A DNA stretch of 64,000 nucleotides from Swaminathania salitolerans (lineage in GTDB: Bacteria; Pseudomonadota; Alphaproteobacteria; Acetobacterales; Acetobacteraceae): assembly GCF_007988945.1 (NCBI RefSeq), contig NZ_BJVC01000001.1:620001-684000 (forward strand), written 5' to 3'. Shown here in pieces: positions 9,703-20,721 of this stretch (its first letter is position 1; every line of letters begins with the position of its first letter). Below the pieces are notes generated by a model, which worked only from the letters and a program-made list of their open reading frames with translations, searched no databases and had not been told where the DNA came from. The translations under genes were made by a program, and so were the position numbers.

Positions 9703-10304
9703 TCGGGCTTCTGACCGGAGTGGTCGCCGGGGTCGAGGCCGATCGCTGCCTTATCGATGTCGCGGGGGTGGGCTATGTGGTCTCGGCCTCTACGCAAACG
9801 CTGGCCTCCCTGCCCGAACCGCCCGAGCGCGTGCGCCTCCTGATCGAGACGGTCGTGCGCGAGGAATCGATCCAGCTTTACGGTTTCCGCACAGCCGACG
9901 AACAGGAATGGTTCCGGCTTCTCACCACGGTTCAGGGTGTCGGTGCCAAGGTCGCGCTTGCCATTCTCTCGGTCGCGACACCCGGCGATCTGGTGCTTTC
10001 CATCGGTGCGGGCGACAAGACGACCCTGACGCGCGCGGCCGGTGTCGGTGCGCGACTGGCCGAGAGAATCGTGACCGAACTCAGGAACAAGGTCGGCAAG
10101 ATGCCCGGCGGTGGCGCCGCGCCGCTCGGCAAGGCGGCGGGGCTCGCTGCACACAGCATCGAGAACGATGCTCTTCAGGCTCTGGCGGGGCTGGGTTTCC
10201 GCCGTGCTGAGGCATGGCCCGTTCTCGGGCGCATTCTCACCGAACATGAGGGCGCGGGGCTCGATACGGTCATACGTCTGGCGCTGAAGGATCTGGCCCG
10301 ATGA
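9699..10304 (+). CDS. ruvA: Holliday junction DNA helicase subunit RuvA
   Basis: RuvA is the tetrameric junction-binding subunit that loads RuvB. The 201-residue protein starts [20 protein letters not shown] with the N-terminal OB fold. Helix-hairpin-helix motifs follow, [16 protein letters not shown] near residue 74 and [19 protein letters not shown] near 108. A flexible Gly/Ala linker and the C-terminal RuvB-binding three-helix domain ([16 protein letters not shown]) complete it. It overlaps ruvC and ruvB by 4 bp each (ATGA), indicating coupled translation. Confidence 0.96.
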   Translation: MIGLLTGVVAGVEADRCLIDVAGVGYVVSASTQTLASLPEPPERVRLLIETVVREESIQLYGFRTADEQEWFRLLTTVQGVGAKVALAILSVATPGDLVLSIGAGDKTTLTRAAGVGARLAERIVTELRNKVGKMPGGGAAPLGKAAGLAAHSIENDALQALAGLGFRRAEAWPVLGRILTEHEGAGLDTVIRLALKDLAR

Positions 10305-11374
10305 GTGGATATGACACGGGCGCACATGACCGCGGCGCGCTCGATCCCGAGCGGCGCATCGACGATTCGGATCACGGTTTGCGGCCCCAGACCCTCGACG
10401 ATTTCACGGGGCAGCGGGCAAGCCGGGAAAATCTCGCCGTTTTCATCCAGGCGGCAAAGAGCCGCGGCGAAGCGCTCGATCATGTGTTGCTGCATGGGCC
10501 TCCGGGTCTCGGCAAGACCACGCTGGCGCAGATCGTCGCGCGGGAACTCGGTGTCGGTTTCCGTGCGACGTCAGGCCCCGTCATCCAGCGTGCGGGAGAT
10601 CTGGCGGCGATCCTTACCAACCTGCAGCCGCGCGACGTGCTCTTCATCGACGAGATCCATCGCCTGCAGCCGGCCATCGAGGAAGTCCTCTACCCGGCCA
10701 TGGAGGATTTCCAGCTCGATCTGATCATCGGGGAGGGGCCTGCGGCGCGCTCGGTGCGGATCGATCTCTCGCCGTTCACGCTCGTTGCGGCAACGACGCG
10801 GGCCGGACTCCTTGCGACGCCGCTGCGCGACCGGTTCGGTATTCCGCTGCGCCTCGTTTTCTACACGGCGGAGGAATTGCGGCTTATCGTGTCGCGCGGG
10901 GCGGGCAAGCTCGGCATGACCCTGACCGAGGACGGCGCCGAGGAGATTGCCTCGCGCGCACGCGGAACGCCACGCATCGCCGGACGATTGCTGCGGCGGG
11001 TGCGTGATTTTGCCGCAGTCGGCGCACCGCGGGATCGGGCGATCACGCGGGTCATGGCCGATGCCGCGCTTTCGCGTCTCGAAGTCGATTCGATCGGTCT
11101 CGATTCCATGGATCGCCGGTATCTCCTGCGGATCGCCGAGCACCATCACGGCGGCCCGGTCGGCGTCGAGACCCTCGCGGCCGCACTGGCCGAGTCGCGC
11201 GACACGCTCGAGGATGTCATCGAGCCCTATCTGATCCAGGAAGGGCTGGTGCTGCGCACCTCGCGCGGGCGCATGCTCGGTGAGCGCGGCTGGCGCCATC
11301 TCGGCCTGACGGCGCCTGCCTCCGCCGCGACCGCGCAATTCGATTTTCTGAAGGATCAGGATGACGGTGCATAA
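10301..11374 (+). CDS. ruvB: Holliday junction branch migration ATPase RuvB
   Basis: RuvB is the hexameric AAA+ motor driving branch migration. The 357-residue product has Walker [10 protein letters not shown] near residue 67, Walker [10 protein letters not shown] near 112, sensor [11 protein letters not shown] near 166, and the arginine-rich winged-helix C terminus beginning [33 protein letters not shown] near residue 27 is the classic start of the AAA core. It overlaps ruvA by 4 bp, and its last 14 bases overlap the start of ybgC. Confidence 0.97.
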   Translation: MSGYDTGAHDRGALDPERRIDDSDHGLRPQTLDDFTGQRASRENLAVFIQAAKSRGEALDHVLLHGPPGLGKTTLAQIVARELGVGFRATSGPVIQRAGDLAAILTNLQPRDVLFIDEIHRLQPAIEEVLYPAMEDFQLDLIIGEGPAARSVRIDLSPFTLVAATTRAGLLATPLRDRFGIPLRLVFYTAEELRLIVSRGAGKLGMTLTEDGAEEIASRARGTPRIAGRLLRRVRDFAAVGAPRDRAITRVMADAALSRLEVDSIGLDSMDRRYLLRIAEHHHGGPVGVETLAAALAESRDTLEDVIEPYLIQEGLVLRTSRGRMLGERGWRHLGLTAPASAATAQFDFLKDQDDGA

Positions 11375-11774
11375 GACCGGGTTCAGGATCTATTACGAAG
11401 ACACCGATGCGGGCGGGATCGTCTATCACGCGCGTTATCTGGCCCTGGCCGAGCGCGCGCGCACGGAAGCCCTGCGGATGGCGGGGACGTCGGTTGCAAG
11501 CCTCCTTGCCGAGACGGGTCTCGCTTTCGTCGTGACCCGGCTCGAGATTGCCTATCAGGCGCCGTTGCGTCTGGATGACTGGGTGGAGATCGCCACAGAT
11601 CTTCTCTCCATCGGGCAGGCACGTTGCCAGTTGCGTCAGACGCTTTCATGTGGCGACATGCAGGCTGCGATACTGACAGTCGAGCTTGCCTGCATCACGC
11701 AGGATTCGGGCCGGCCTGCCCGAATTCCGCCGCGATGGCGTGCTTCCCTCCAGGCCATGTCGAACCGGTCCTGA
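11361..11774 (+). CDS. ybgC: Tol-Pal-associated acyl-CoA thioesterase YbgC
   Basis: A 137-residue single hotdog-fold thioesterase. The active-site motif [17 protein letters not shown] near residues 11-27 contains the catalytic aspartate of the 4-hydroxybenzoyl-CoA thioesterase-like group. It starts inside the end of ruvB. YbgC proteins hydrolyse acyl-CoA or acyl-ACP and are genetically linked to tol-pal, as here, where tolQ follows 115 bp later. The membrane role in phospholipid metabolism is inferred from family and position. Confidence 0.9.
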   Translation: MTVHKTGFRIYYEDTDAGGIVYHARYLALAERARTEALRMAGTSVASLLAETGLAFVVTRLEIAYQAPLRLDDWVEIATDLLSIGQARCQLRQTLSCGDMQAAILTVELACITQDSGRPARIPPRWRASLQAMSNRS

Positions 11775-11871
11775 AAGCGGGCACGATCCCGGGCGGGCAG
11801 GTCGTGACGGCGCGGAGCGATTTGGGATATGCGCCGGGCGGGCTTGCGCGGTATAGGCGTGGCGCAGAACG

Positions 11872-11889
11872 AAACCTCAGGAGGTTTTT
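11872..11889 (+). promoter_or_regulatory. Hairpin embracing the tolQ ribosome-binding site
   Basis: AAACCT (11872-11877) pairs with AGGTTT (11882-11887) around a CAGG loop; the Shine-Dalgarno AGGAGG (11879-11884) lies in the loop and 3' arm. A run of seven T follows directly and includes the first bases of the TTG start codon. The element can be read as a terminator-like attenuator or as a fold that hides the tolQ ribosome-binding site. Confidence 0.45.
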
Positions 11890-12606
11890 TTGGATCGAGC
11901 GGTAAATGCGGCTGACCTCGGGGCGGCCGCGTCTGGTTTGTCACCTTTGGATCTGTTCCTCCACGCCTCCATCGTGGTGCAGCTTGTGATGATCGGACTG
12001 ATCTTGTGCAGTGCCTTCGTCTGGGCCGTGATCATCGAGAAGATCGTTCTCGTCCGGCGCGTCAATCGCGAGGCCACGGCGTTCGAGGACCGGTTCTGGT
12101 CCGGCGGCAGCCTCGAGGATCTCTACGACAGCGACGGCGCCAAGCCTTTGCATCCGATGGCGGCGGTCTTCGGCGCTGCGATGGGGGAATGGCGTCGTTC
12201 GGCGCGTATCACCGGGATCGATCTCGCCCGGGGCGGGGTGAGGGATCGTGTCGATCGTGCGATCAATATCACGATCGCACGCGAGATGGATCGTCTCAGC
12301 CGTCGCGTCGTGGCTCTTGCCACGATCGGCCCCGTTGCGCCGTTCGTCGGCCTGTTCGGGACGGTCTGGGGCATCATGCATGCCTTCGGGTCCATCGCGG
12401 CCATGCACAACACCAATCTTGCCGTGGTCGCGCCGGGTATTTCCGAAGCGCTCTTCGCGACGGCCATAGGGCTCGTGACCGCCATTCCGGCCTATGTCGC
12501 CTATAACGTGACGAGCAGCGCGCTGGACCATTTTGCCGAGCGCATGGAAGCGTTCGGCACGGAGTTCGCTGCCATCCTGTCGCGTCAGTCTGAAGAGCGG
12601 AGCTGA
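11890..12606 (+). CDS. tolQ: Tol-Pal system proton-motive subunit TolQ
   Basis: TolQ is the MotA/ExbB-family inner-membrane subunit which, with TolR, uses proton motive force to energise TolA. The 238-residue product has three predicted membrane segments: about 18-45, 135-155 (ATIGPVAPFVGLFGTVWGIM) and 168-195. The TTG at 11890 is preferred because the strong AGGAGG sits 5 bases before it and the next possible start lies inside the first membrane segment. It is followed 5 bp later by tolR. Confidence 0.95.
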   Translation: MDRAVNAADLGAAASGLSPLDLFLHASIVVQLVMIGLILCSAFVWAVIIEKIVLVRRVNREATAFEDRFWSGGSLEDLYDSDGAKPLHPMAAVFGAAMGEWRRSARITGIDLARGGVRDRVDRAINITIAREMDRLSRRVVALATIGPVAPFVGLFGTVWGIMHAFGSIAAMHNTNLAVVAPGISEALFATAIGLVTAIPAYVAYNVTSSALDHFAERMEAFGTEFAAILSRQSEERS

Positions 12607-12611
12607 GATCC

Positions 12612-13046
12612 ATGGGCATGTCGGCAGGAGGGGGGCCGATGCGCGGCCGCAGGCGGCGCCCGGCTTCGGAAATCAACGTCACGCCTCTGGTGGATGTCAT
12701 GCTCGTGCTGCTGATCATCTTCATGGTCACAGCGCCCATGATGACGAGCGGCGTCAATGTCGATCTGCCGAAAACCGACGCCAGTCCGCTCAACGCGGAT
12801 ACCAAGCCGATCACGGTCTCGGTCAAGAGCGATGGCGGGATCTATCTGGGTGACGAGCCCGTTTCGGCCGATCAGCTCGTGGGCCAGCTGCAGCAGGCAG
12901 CCCAGAACGACAAGGAGCACCGGATCTTCGTCCGGGCCGATGCTCATATCAATTATGGTCAGGTGATGGACATCATGGGGAAAATCACCTCGGGTGGCTT
13001 CACCCATGTGGCGCTGCTGGCCCAGCAGCCCGCCGCAAGCCAGTAA
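12612..13046 (+). CDS. tolR: Tol-Pal system subunit TolR
   Basis: TolR (ExbD family) is a single-pass inner-membrane protein with a periplasmic domain. The 144 residues include a short basic, glycine-rich cytoplasmic N terminus and a membrane helix (about 22-44, LVDVMLVLLIIFMVTAPMM) whose aspartate is the essential proton-path residue. A periplasmic region follows, with VDLPKT and IFVRADAHINYGQVMDIM, typical of the family. It is flanked by tolQ and tolA in the canonical order. Confidence 0.95.
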   Translation: MGMSAGGGPMRGRRRRPASEINVTPLVDVMLVLLIIFMVTAPMMTSGVNVDLPKTDASPLNADTKPITVSVKSDGGIYLGDEPVSADQLVGQLQQAAQNDKEHRIFVRADAHINYGQVMDIMGKITSGGFTHVALLAQQPAASQ

Positions 13047-13063
13047 CGAGAGGAGAAGCAGCG

Positions 13064-14059
13064 TTGCTGCGTCCCCGTCGGTCCGACATCCGGCGTTTTC
13101 GCTACGCCCTCGGTGCGTCCGTTGCCGGTCACGCCCTGTTCGTCGGTTTTCTCCTCCTGCGTATGCCGATGAGCAAGCCGCCCGAGCCCCCCGAACCTCC
13201 GCCGATCGAGATGGCCTTCGAGGAGGCCGGTCCTCCGGCGACGCCGCACAAGGCTGAAAAACCCGCTCCCAAGCCGGCGCCTGCCCCAGCTCCCGTTCCC
13301 GACGATGCGCCGCCGGCGCCGACACCGCCGACGCCTCAGCCGGTCGAGGAGCCCCAGCCGCCGCCGCCACCGCCGCAACCGGTTCCGCCTCCCGCAGAGA
13401 GTAAGACGCCGCCTTTGCCGGATGTGAAGGCGCCACCGAAAGTGGTGGATGACGTCGCCGAGCCGATCAAGGCCTCGCCGCCGCTTCCGTCTCCGCCTTC
13501 GGTCTCGAAGCAGGTCGCCCCACCGTCTCCCCAGACGCAGGCCGTGGACAAGCTTCCGGATACGCCGGAATTCTCTCACATTACCCAGCCCAATCCGGCG
13601 AAGAAGACCAAGGCCGAGTCCCATTCCCTTCTGGCGACGCTCGATTCGTTCCGTGCGGACCAGAAGCAGACCCACCCGCCCAAGGCGCGATCGAACCCCA
13701 GGCAGGGCGGTGCGCCCAACGGTGGAGGCGCGCCGAATGGCGATATCACCAACGCGCTCAGTGCGGCCCAGCAGAAGGCGATCGGCGGGTCTGTGCGTCG
13801 CTGCTATTCGGAGGACACGCAGGCGCGCAATTATGCCTCATTCAGCGCGCATCTGATCGTGACCGTCGATGCGACCGGAGAAGCGAGAATGGCGCGTTTC
13901 GCCCCCGATACCCAGGCGAAAGTCAACGCCGATCCCTCCTACAGGGCGCTGGCCGAGCGCGCGCGCGATGCCGTGCTCAGTCCGACCTGCTCGAAACTTC
14001 CGATCCCCCGGAATCTTCTCGGCAGGACGCACGAGCTGAAATTCGTGTTCCGACCGTAA
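13064..14059 (+). CDS. tolA: Energy-transducing TolA-like protein with a proline-rich linker
   Basis: The 331-residue product occupies the TolA slot between tolR and tolB. It starts at TTG (13064) with AGGAG just upstream. An N-terminal membrane helix (about 15-33, including a [14 protein letters not shown] stretch with the SxxxH motif shared by TonB and TolA) is followed by an extended Pro-rich, partly acidic region (about 37-165). The C-terminal domain (about 215-331) has [19 protein letters not shown] and a TonB/TolA-like end. The central region is proline-rich rather than the Ala/Lys/Glu helix of enterobacterial TolA. Function, linking the inner membrane motor to TolB and Pal, is inferred from gene order and domain layout. 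Confidence 0.88.
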   Translation: MLRPRRSDIRRFRYALGASVAGHALFVGFLLLRMPMSKPPEPPEPPPIEMAFEEAGPPATPHKAEKPAPKPAPAPAPVPDDAPPAPTPPTPQPVEEPQPPPPPPQPVPPPAESKTPPLPDVKAPPKVVDDVAEPIKASPPLPSPPSVSKQVAPPSPQTQAVDKLPDTPEFSHITQPNPAKKTKAESHSLLATLDSFRADQKQTHPPKARSNPRQGGAPNGGGAPNGDITNALSAAQQKAIGGSVRRCYSEDTQARNYASFSAHLIVTVDATGEARMARFAPDTQAKVNADPSYRALAERARDAVLSPTCSKLPIPRNLLGRTHELKFVFRP

Positions 14060-14087
14060 ACCCACGCTGCGCAAGAGAATAGAAGTC

Positions 14088-15464
14088 ATGCGAGTCGAAT
14101 TGCCGTTCCTGTCCGACGATCAGGCACAAGGCCTGTCCAACCTGTTATCCCGCCGCACCCTGCTCGGTGTCTCCGCAGCAGCTGGCGGCCTTCTTGCGAC
14201 CCCGCTCCAGGCTTTCGCCCAGGCAGACGGTACAGGAACTTCCCCCGGCGCGCCGGGCGAGGCCGAGATCACGGTGGATCAGGCGCGCACCGCCCCGATC
14301 CCGATCGCCATTCCGTCCTTCGGCCCGGGCCTCGGCGAGCAGATCACCGGCGTGATCGCCGCCGATCTCGAGAGCACCGGTCTTTTCACCGTGCTGCCCG
14401 GCGCGCCGGGCGCTCCCGATTTCGCCGCGCTCAAGGGGCAGGGCGCTCGGGCCGTCGTGACTGGCAGCGCGTCGGGATCGAGCAGCGCGCGGGTCGAAAT
14501 GCGGCTGTGGAACGTCCTGACCGGCCAGCAGATCCAGGGCACGGCCTATACGGCATCGGCTGCCAACTGGCGTCGTATCGCTCATACGATCGCCGATGTG
14601 ATCTATGAGCGTATGCTGGGAGAGAAAGGGTATTTCGACACCCGTATCGCCTATATCGCCCGTACCGGACCGCGCCACCATCAGATCACCAGACTTGCGA
14701 TCATGGATCAGGACGGGGCGAACGCCCACACCCTGACTTCCGGCCAGTGGCTGACGCTGACGCCGCGGTTCAACCCGGTCCGCGACCAGATCGCCTTCAT
14801 GTCCTACGCCAATAACCGGCCCCGGGTTTACACCTTCGATCTCGCCTCAGGCCGACAGCAGATGCTCGGGGAATTCTCCGGCATCTCCTTCGCGCCGCGT
14901 TTCTCCCCCGACGGGAATCAGGTCGTGCTCTCCGCGACCCGGGGCGGCGGCTCGGATATCTTCATCGTCGATCTCGCATCGGGTGCCAAACGCCAGATAA
15001 CGAGCTCGGGTGCGATCGATACCAGCCCGTGTTTCAGCCCCGACGGCAGCCAGATCGTCTTCAACTCGGATCGCGGGGGGTCGCCCCAGCTCTATATCAT
15101 GAGCGCGTCTGGCGGGGGCGTGCGCCGGATCTCATACGGTCACGGCAGTTATGGATCGCCCGTCTGGTCGCCGCGCGGGGATCAGATCGCCTTCACCCGG
15201 ATCGCCAACGGGCGTTTCTCGCTCGGGGTCATGATGCCTGACGGCACGGGAGAGCGCATCCTCACCGAAGGGTTTACGGTGGAAAGTCCGACGTTCTGCC
15301 CCAATGGGCGGGTCATCGCCTTCTGCCGCCAGTCGGCCGCAGGTGCGGGTGGCGCGGGATTCTCGAGCGGAATCGGTACGATCGACATCACCGGTTTCCA
15401 TGAGCGTCCCATCCGCACCGCGACGGGCGCATCCGATCCGGCCTGGTCGCCGCTGCGCGGCTGA
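14088..15464 (+). CDS. tolB: Tol-Pal system beta-propeller protein TolB
   Basis: TolB is the periplasmic partner of Pal. The 458-residue protein has an N-terminal TolB domain (about 50-180) followed by WD40/PD40-like beta-propeller repeats: [61 protein letters not shown]. Its signal region is unusual: SRRTLLG at residues 21-27 precedes a hydrophobic stretch ending AFAQA near 44, which fits the twin-arginine consensus (S/T-R-R-x-F/L-L) better than an ordinary Sec signal. It follows tolA by 28 bp and precedes pal. Confidence 0.95.
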   Translation: MRVELPFLSDDQAQGLSNLLSRRTLLGVSAAAGGLLATPLQAFAQADGTGTSPGAPGEAEITVDQARTAPIPIAIPSFGPGLGEQITGVIAADLESTGLFTVLPGAPGAPDFAALKGQGARAVVTGSASGSSSARVEMRLWNVLTGQQIQGTAYTASAANWRRIAHTIADVIYERMLGEKGYFDTRIAYIARTGPRHHQITRLAIMDQDGANAHTLTSGQWLTLTPRFNPVRDQIAFMSYANNRPRVYTFDLASGRQQMLGEFSGISFAPRFSPDGNQVVLSATRGGGSDIFIVDLASGAKRQITSSGAIDTSPCFSPDGSQIVFNSDRGGSPQLYIMSASGGGVRRISYGHGSYGSPVWSPRGDQIAFTRIANGRFSLGVMMPDGTGERILTEGFTVESPTFCPNGRVIAFCRQSAAGAGGAGFSSGIGTIDITGFHERPIRTATGASDPAWSPLRG

Positions 15465-15469
15465 AAAAA

Positions 15470-15508
15470 CGTGTCTTCGGCGCCGCGTTCTGTGGCGGCG
15501 GAGACACG
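15470..15508 (+). terminator. Stem-loop between tolB and pal
   Basis: Two stacked inverted repeats, CGTGTCT/AGACACG (15470-15476 with 15502-15508) and CGCCGC/GCGGCG inside, start 5 bases past the tolB stop. No T-run follows, so it may act as a partial terminator or an mRNA-stabilising 3' end. Confidence 0.45.
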
Positions 15509-15709
15509 AAAACCGGATTTCTCATGAAATCAGCGCGACCGGCCGCCGTGCCATAATCATGTCGCTTGACCATGCTTCTCTCGTGTGAGTAAGGGCAATC
15601 TTGGTCGTCGGGACCAGTGAGCGCCTTGGTTCAGGTAACCAGAAAGCAAAGCGGGAACTCCGACCTGTTTCAATAGTTGTCGTAACGCTTCCTGGTCCCG
15701 GATGGGGAC

Positions 15710-15715
15710 TATATT
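15710..15715 (+). promoter_or_regulatory. Possible -10 box for pal
   Basis: TATATT lies 14 bases before the pal start in the 265-bp tolB-pal spacer. The hairpin after tolB and this AT-rich hexamer suggest pal can be transcribed on its own, but no good -35 was found at standard spacing and the leader would be very short. Confidence 0.25.
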
Positions 15716-15729
15716 CAGGGTTGGCAAAA

Positions 15730-16206
15730 ATGAATTTCAAGCTTCTCGGTGCGCTTGGTCTCGCAGTCGTTCTCGCTGCGTGCTCGGACAAATCGAACAC
15801 GGGCGCATCGACCGGTGCGGGCGCTACGGCACAGGAAACCGGCGCAGCGCCGGGCAGTGAGGCCGATCTGGTCGCCAATGTCGGCGATCGCGTGTTCTTC
15901 GACCTGAACCGCAACACGCTCTCGAGCGATGCCCAGATGACCCTCGACAAGCAGGCCGCCTGGCTTGCCCGCTATCCGCAGGTCAGCGTCCAGATCGCCG
16001 GTAACTGCGACGATCGCGGCACGGAAGAGTACAACATTGCGCTCGGCCAGCGCCGTGCGAATGCTGCGCGCGACTATCTCGTCGCCAAGGGCGTCGCACC
16101 CTCGCGCATCACGACGATTTCCTACGGCAAGGATCGTCCGACCGCCGATGGCGATGACGAGCAGGCATGGGCCCAGAATCGTAACGCGATCACCTCGGTT
16201 CGCTGA
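15730..16206 (+). CDS. pal: Peptidoglycan-associated lipoprotein Pal
   Basis: Pal anchors the outer membrane to peptidoglycan and binds TolB. The ATG at 15730 gives a lipoprotein signal with lipobox LAAC (cysteine near residue 18) and a 158-residue precursor; longer in-frame starts would lose the signal peptide. After a Ser/Thr/Gly linker the OmpA-like domain shows VFFDLNRNTLSSDAQ near 58 and GNCDDRGTEEYNIALGQRRA near 92, containing the diaminopimelate-contacting Asp and Arg. It ends at a strong terminator. Confidence 0.95.
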   Translation: MNFKLLGALGLAVVLAACSDKSNTGASTGAGATAQETGAAPGSEADLVANVGDRVFFDLNRNTLSSDAQMTLDKQAAWLARYPQVSVQIAGNCDDRGTEEYNIALGQRRANAARDYLVAKGVAPSRITTISYGKDRPTADGDDEQAWAQNRNAITSVR

Positions 16207-16237
16207 TCGGCTCCAGCCGATCCCAACGGTATCCGCG

Positions 16238-16275
16238 AAACCGGCTGGCGCTTATGCGTCAGCCGGTTTTGTTTT
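16238..16275 (+). terminator. Rho-independent terminator after pal
   Basis: AAACCGGCTG pairs with CAGCCGGTTT (16238-16247 with 16260-16269), followed by the T-rich TTTGTTTTAT. Position and shape are typical for an intrinsic terminator closing tol-pal transcription. Confidence 0.85.
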
Positions 16276-16338
16276 ATGATACGTGCAGTTTACAGCGAGG
16301 CTCCCGGCTCGCTTCCCGATCAGTCATAAGGATGCGCC

Positions 16339-17202
16339 ATGCGCGGTACCCCCGTTCTCCGCTTCATCGTCCTGTCCGGTATCGCCGTTGCCGCCTTTGC
16401 GGGGCCTGCGATGTCCACGGCGCAGGCGCAGATCTCGAGCCGCGAGGGAATCGCGCTGCAGAACCAGATCGAGCAGTTGAGCCAGCAGATGCAGCAGGTC
16501 CAGCAGATGCGCGAGACGTCGAACGGCGCAGTCTCCGCCTCATCCCGGGCCGCACCGGCCGCCAGTGGGGATCTGGTGTCCCAGCTTCTCCAGCGCGTAG
16601 CGACCCTCGAGAACGAGAATCGCGACATGCGCGGCGCGCTCGACCAGCTGACGAATCAGGTGCAGACGGATATGGCGAGCCTCAAGAAGCAGATCGCCGA
16701 CATGCAGTTCGCCGCGCAGAACGGAGGGGGCGGGGGCGGAGCTGGGGCCGGAGCCGGGGCCGGGGCAGCGTCCCCGGCCGACATGCAGGCTTCGTCGGCC
16801 CCCGCAGCAAAGCCCGTGACGGCGATCGAGCTGCTCAAATCGGGGCAGGAAGCCCTGCGCGCCCATGATTATGCGTCCGCCCAGAGCAGCGCCGAGCAGG
16901 CGCTCAGGCGCGCCAGGACCGTCAATGGCAAGATCGATTCCCAGTTCCTTCTGGCCCAGTCCCTGGCCGGGCAGAAACAATACCGGGATTCCGCCGTGGC
17001 CTATTTCGATGCCTATAAGCGCGCGCCGAAATCCACCCGTGCGCAGGAAGCGCTTCTGGGTGTATCGGCTTCGATGCTCGCTCTCGGAGACAAAAACTCC
17101 GCCTGCGAGGCACTGAAAAAGCTCCAGACAGAGTTTCCCTCCCCGACGCCGCGGGTCAGGTCGGCAATGACCAGTTTCAAGGGACGTGCCAGCTGCCATT
17201 GA
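16339..17202 (+). CDS. cpoB: Cell division coordinator CpoB / YbgF
   Basis: A 287-residue periplasmic protein with a signal peptide (cleavage near AQA-QI, residue 31). A Gln-rich N-terminal coiled coil follows, with QNQIEQLSQQMQQVQQM near 42. A second coiled coil runs at about 80-125, then a Gly/Ala-rich linker (about 128-155). C-terminal TPR repeats (about 160-280) include AYFDAYKRAPKSTRAQEALLGV. This is the standard YbgF/CpoB layout, coordinating Tol-Pal constriction with peptidoglycan synthesis. It lies after the pal terminator and so probably has its own promoter. Its stop overlaps the tilS start. Confidence 0.9.
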   Translation: MRGTPVLRFIVLSGIAVAAFAGPAMSTAQAQISSREGIALQNQIEQLSQQMQQVQQMRETSNGAVSASSRAAPAASGDLVSQLLQRVATLENENRDMRGALDQLTNQVQTDMASLKKQIADMQFAAQNGGGGGGAGAGAGAGAASPADMQASSAPAAKPVTAIELLKSGQEALRAHDYASAQSSAEQALRRARTVNGKIDSQFLLAQSLAGQKQYRDSAVAYFDAYKRAPKSTRAQEALLGVSASMLALGDKNSACEALKKLQTEFPSPTPRVRSAMTSFKGRASCH

Positions 17203-18503
17203 GAGAAACCGTTCCGGTCAGCGCAGGCGAGTTCGCCGCGCTGATGGCGCGTTTCGGCCCGTTTCCCTCCGACGATCCGGCCTTTCCCATCGGGATTGCC
17301 GTATCGGGCGGGGCAGACAGCCTCTGTCTCGCTCTTCTGATGCGACAATGGCGACGCGCCGTTCAGGCTTTCGTCGTCGATCACGGTTTACGGCCCGAAT
17401 CCGCCGCTGAGGCGCGGATGACCATAGGCAGACTGGAGGAGATGGGCGTTCCCGCCCTTCTCCTGACCCTGACGGGTCTGGACGGGAGGCGGGCGATCCA
17501 GTCAGGTGCGCGGGCAGCGCGGTATGCAGCGCTGGACTCTGCCTGCAAGGCCCGGGGGATCCTCGACCTTGCCCTCGGGCATCACGAGGACGACCAGATC
17601 GAGACCCTGACGCTCCGGCGCGCCCATGGCAGCACGGCGCATGGCATGGCCGGTATGGCCCGTAGCCGGGAAACGCCGGAGCTTCGCTATCTCCGCCCCC
17701 TGCTCGGAATTTCGTCCGCACGGCTGCGCATCACCCTGCGCGACGCCGGGTGCGACTGGATTGAGGACCCGAGCAACCGGAACCGGCGATTCGAGCGCGT
17801 GCGTATCCGGCAGGATCTGACCCCGGGCGACAGGGTTGCAGCGCGCGGCGATCTGGCACGATACGGCGCGAAGCGGGACGGGACACAAAGCCGTCTGGGC
17901 GCGCTGGCTGGAGAGGTTCTCATGGATCCTCTCGGATTCGCTCTTCTCGGCGAGAAGCTCCCGGAGCCGGATCTTCTGGCGCGGCTGTGGCAGATCGTCA
18001 GCGGTGCGGCTTTCCCGCCTTCACCCCGGCTTCTCGCCGCTCTTCATCGCGCGCCGCGTCCTGCAACCCTTGGCGGTGCGTTGCTCGCCCGATCCGGACG
18101 ACTCGGCAGGACATGGATTCTGATGAGAGAGCCCGCCGCGATCACGGCCCGGACACCGGTGGCGCCGGGTCTCCTGTGGGATCGACGCTTCGAGATGGCT
18201 GGATCGGAGGCGGGGGAAATCGCTCCATTCGCAGCGATGGCGGCGGCGCATGGCGAGATCGGACCGCTGGGGCGCGAGGCCTCCGATTTCCGGTCATATC
18301 CCTATCCGTTTCGTATTCTCGCCGGTCTTCCGGCACTGCGCATCAAGGGACGGCTGGTGGCCGTCCCCTGTCTCGAGGACCCCGGAGCGGCAACCGGGAC
18401 TGCGGCCGGGGCAGGGATAAGCATGCGGTTTTCTCCGCCTCTTACCCTGACCGACCGCTCGGAATGGGGAGATGACCCTGCGACTTGCCGGCCCGGAGCC
18501 TGA
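17199..18503 (+). CDS. tilS: tRNA(Ile)-lysidine synthase TilS
   Basis: TilS converts C34 of the AUA-reading tRNA-Ile to lysidine with ATP and lysine. The 434-residue product carries the PP-loop IAVSGGADSLCLALL near residue 32, the VVDHGLRPESA motif near 63, and LALGHHEDDQIETLTLRR near 124. The C-terminal part is divergent. The start is TTG (17199), overlapping the cpoB stop. The cpoB-tilS-ftsH order is common in proteobacteria. The unusually high Arg content of the middle region is in line with the local GC-rich codon use and is not a sign of frameshift. Confidence 0.93.
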   Translation: MRETVPVSAGEFAALMARFGPFPSDDPAFPIGIAVSGGADSLCLALLMRQWRRAVQAFVVDHGLRPESAAEARMTIGRLEEMGVPALLLTLTGLDGRRAIQSGARAARYAALDSACKARGILDLALGHHEDDQIETLTLRRAHGSTAHGMAGMARSRETPELRYLRPLLGISSARLRITLRDAGCDWIEDPSNRNRRFERVRIRQDLTPGDRVAARGDLARYGAKRDGTQSRLGALAGEVLMDPLGFALLGEKLPEPDLLARLWQIVSGAAFPPSPRLLAALHRAPRPATLGGALLARSGRLGRTWILMREPAAITARTPVAPGLLWDRRFEMAGSEAGEIAPFAAMAAAHGEIGPLGREASDFRSYPYPFRILAGLPALRIKGRLVAVPCLEDPGAATGTAAGAGISMRFSPPLTLTDRSEWGDDPATCRPGA

Positions 18504-18658
18504 AAACTTGATCGCGAGGGGCTGGGAACGGACCGACGAATGCTTATGTTAACACGAGACCGTATGACGCTTGCCCGCCCGGGCAGGACGCCTTTGAGAC
18601 TGTCGTCCGCATGGTCGGGCAGTCTTCGCCTGTAGCGATTGGAACAATTGAGACTGTG

Positions 18659-20593
<1,935 letters not shown>

Positions 20594-20616
20594 TGTCGAG
20601 GGAGACCGAAGAAAAG

Positions 20617-20641
20617 AAGAGGGCGAAAGCCCTCTTTTTTT
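20617..20641 (+). terminator. Rho-independent terminator after ftsH
   Basis: AAGAGGGC and GCCCTCTT form an 8-bp stem with a GAAA tetraloop, followed by a run of seven T. It is a textbook intrinsic terminator. Confidence 0.93.
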
Positions 20642-20721
20642 GTGGGTTTTTTCGGGCCGTTGCCTGTGCTTGAAGAGGTCAGGGTGCCCGGTGCGGGACT
20701 GTCGGTGAAACAAGGGCGATC

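Noticed and set aside
18504-18658. Heat-shock (sigma-32) promoter before ftsH
   Set aside because: A CTTGAT-like hexamer is present, but no CCCCAT-type -10 was found at the right spacing.
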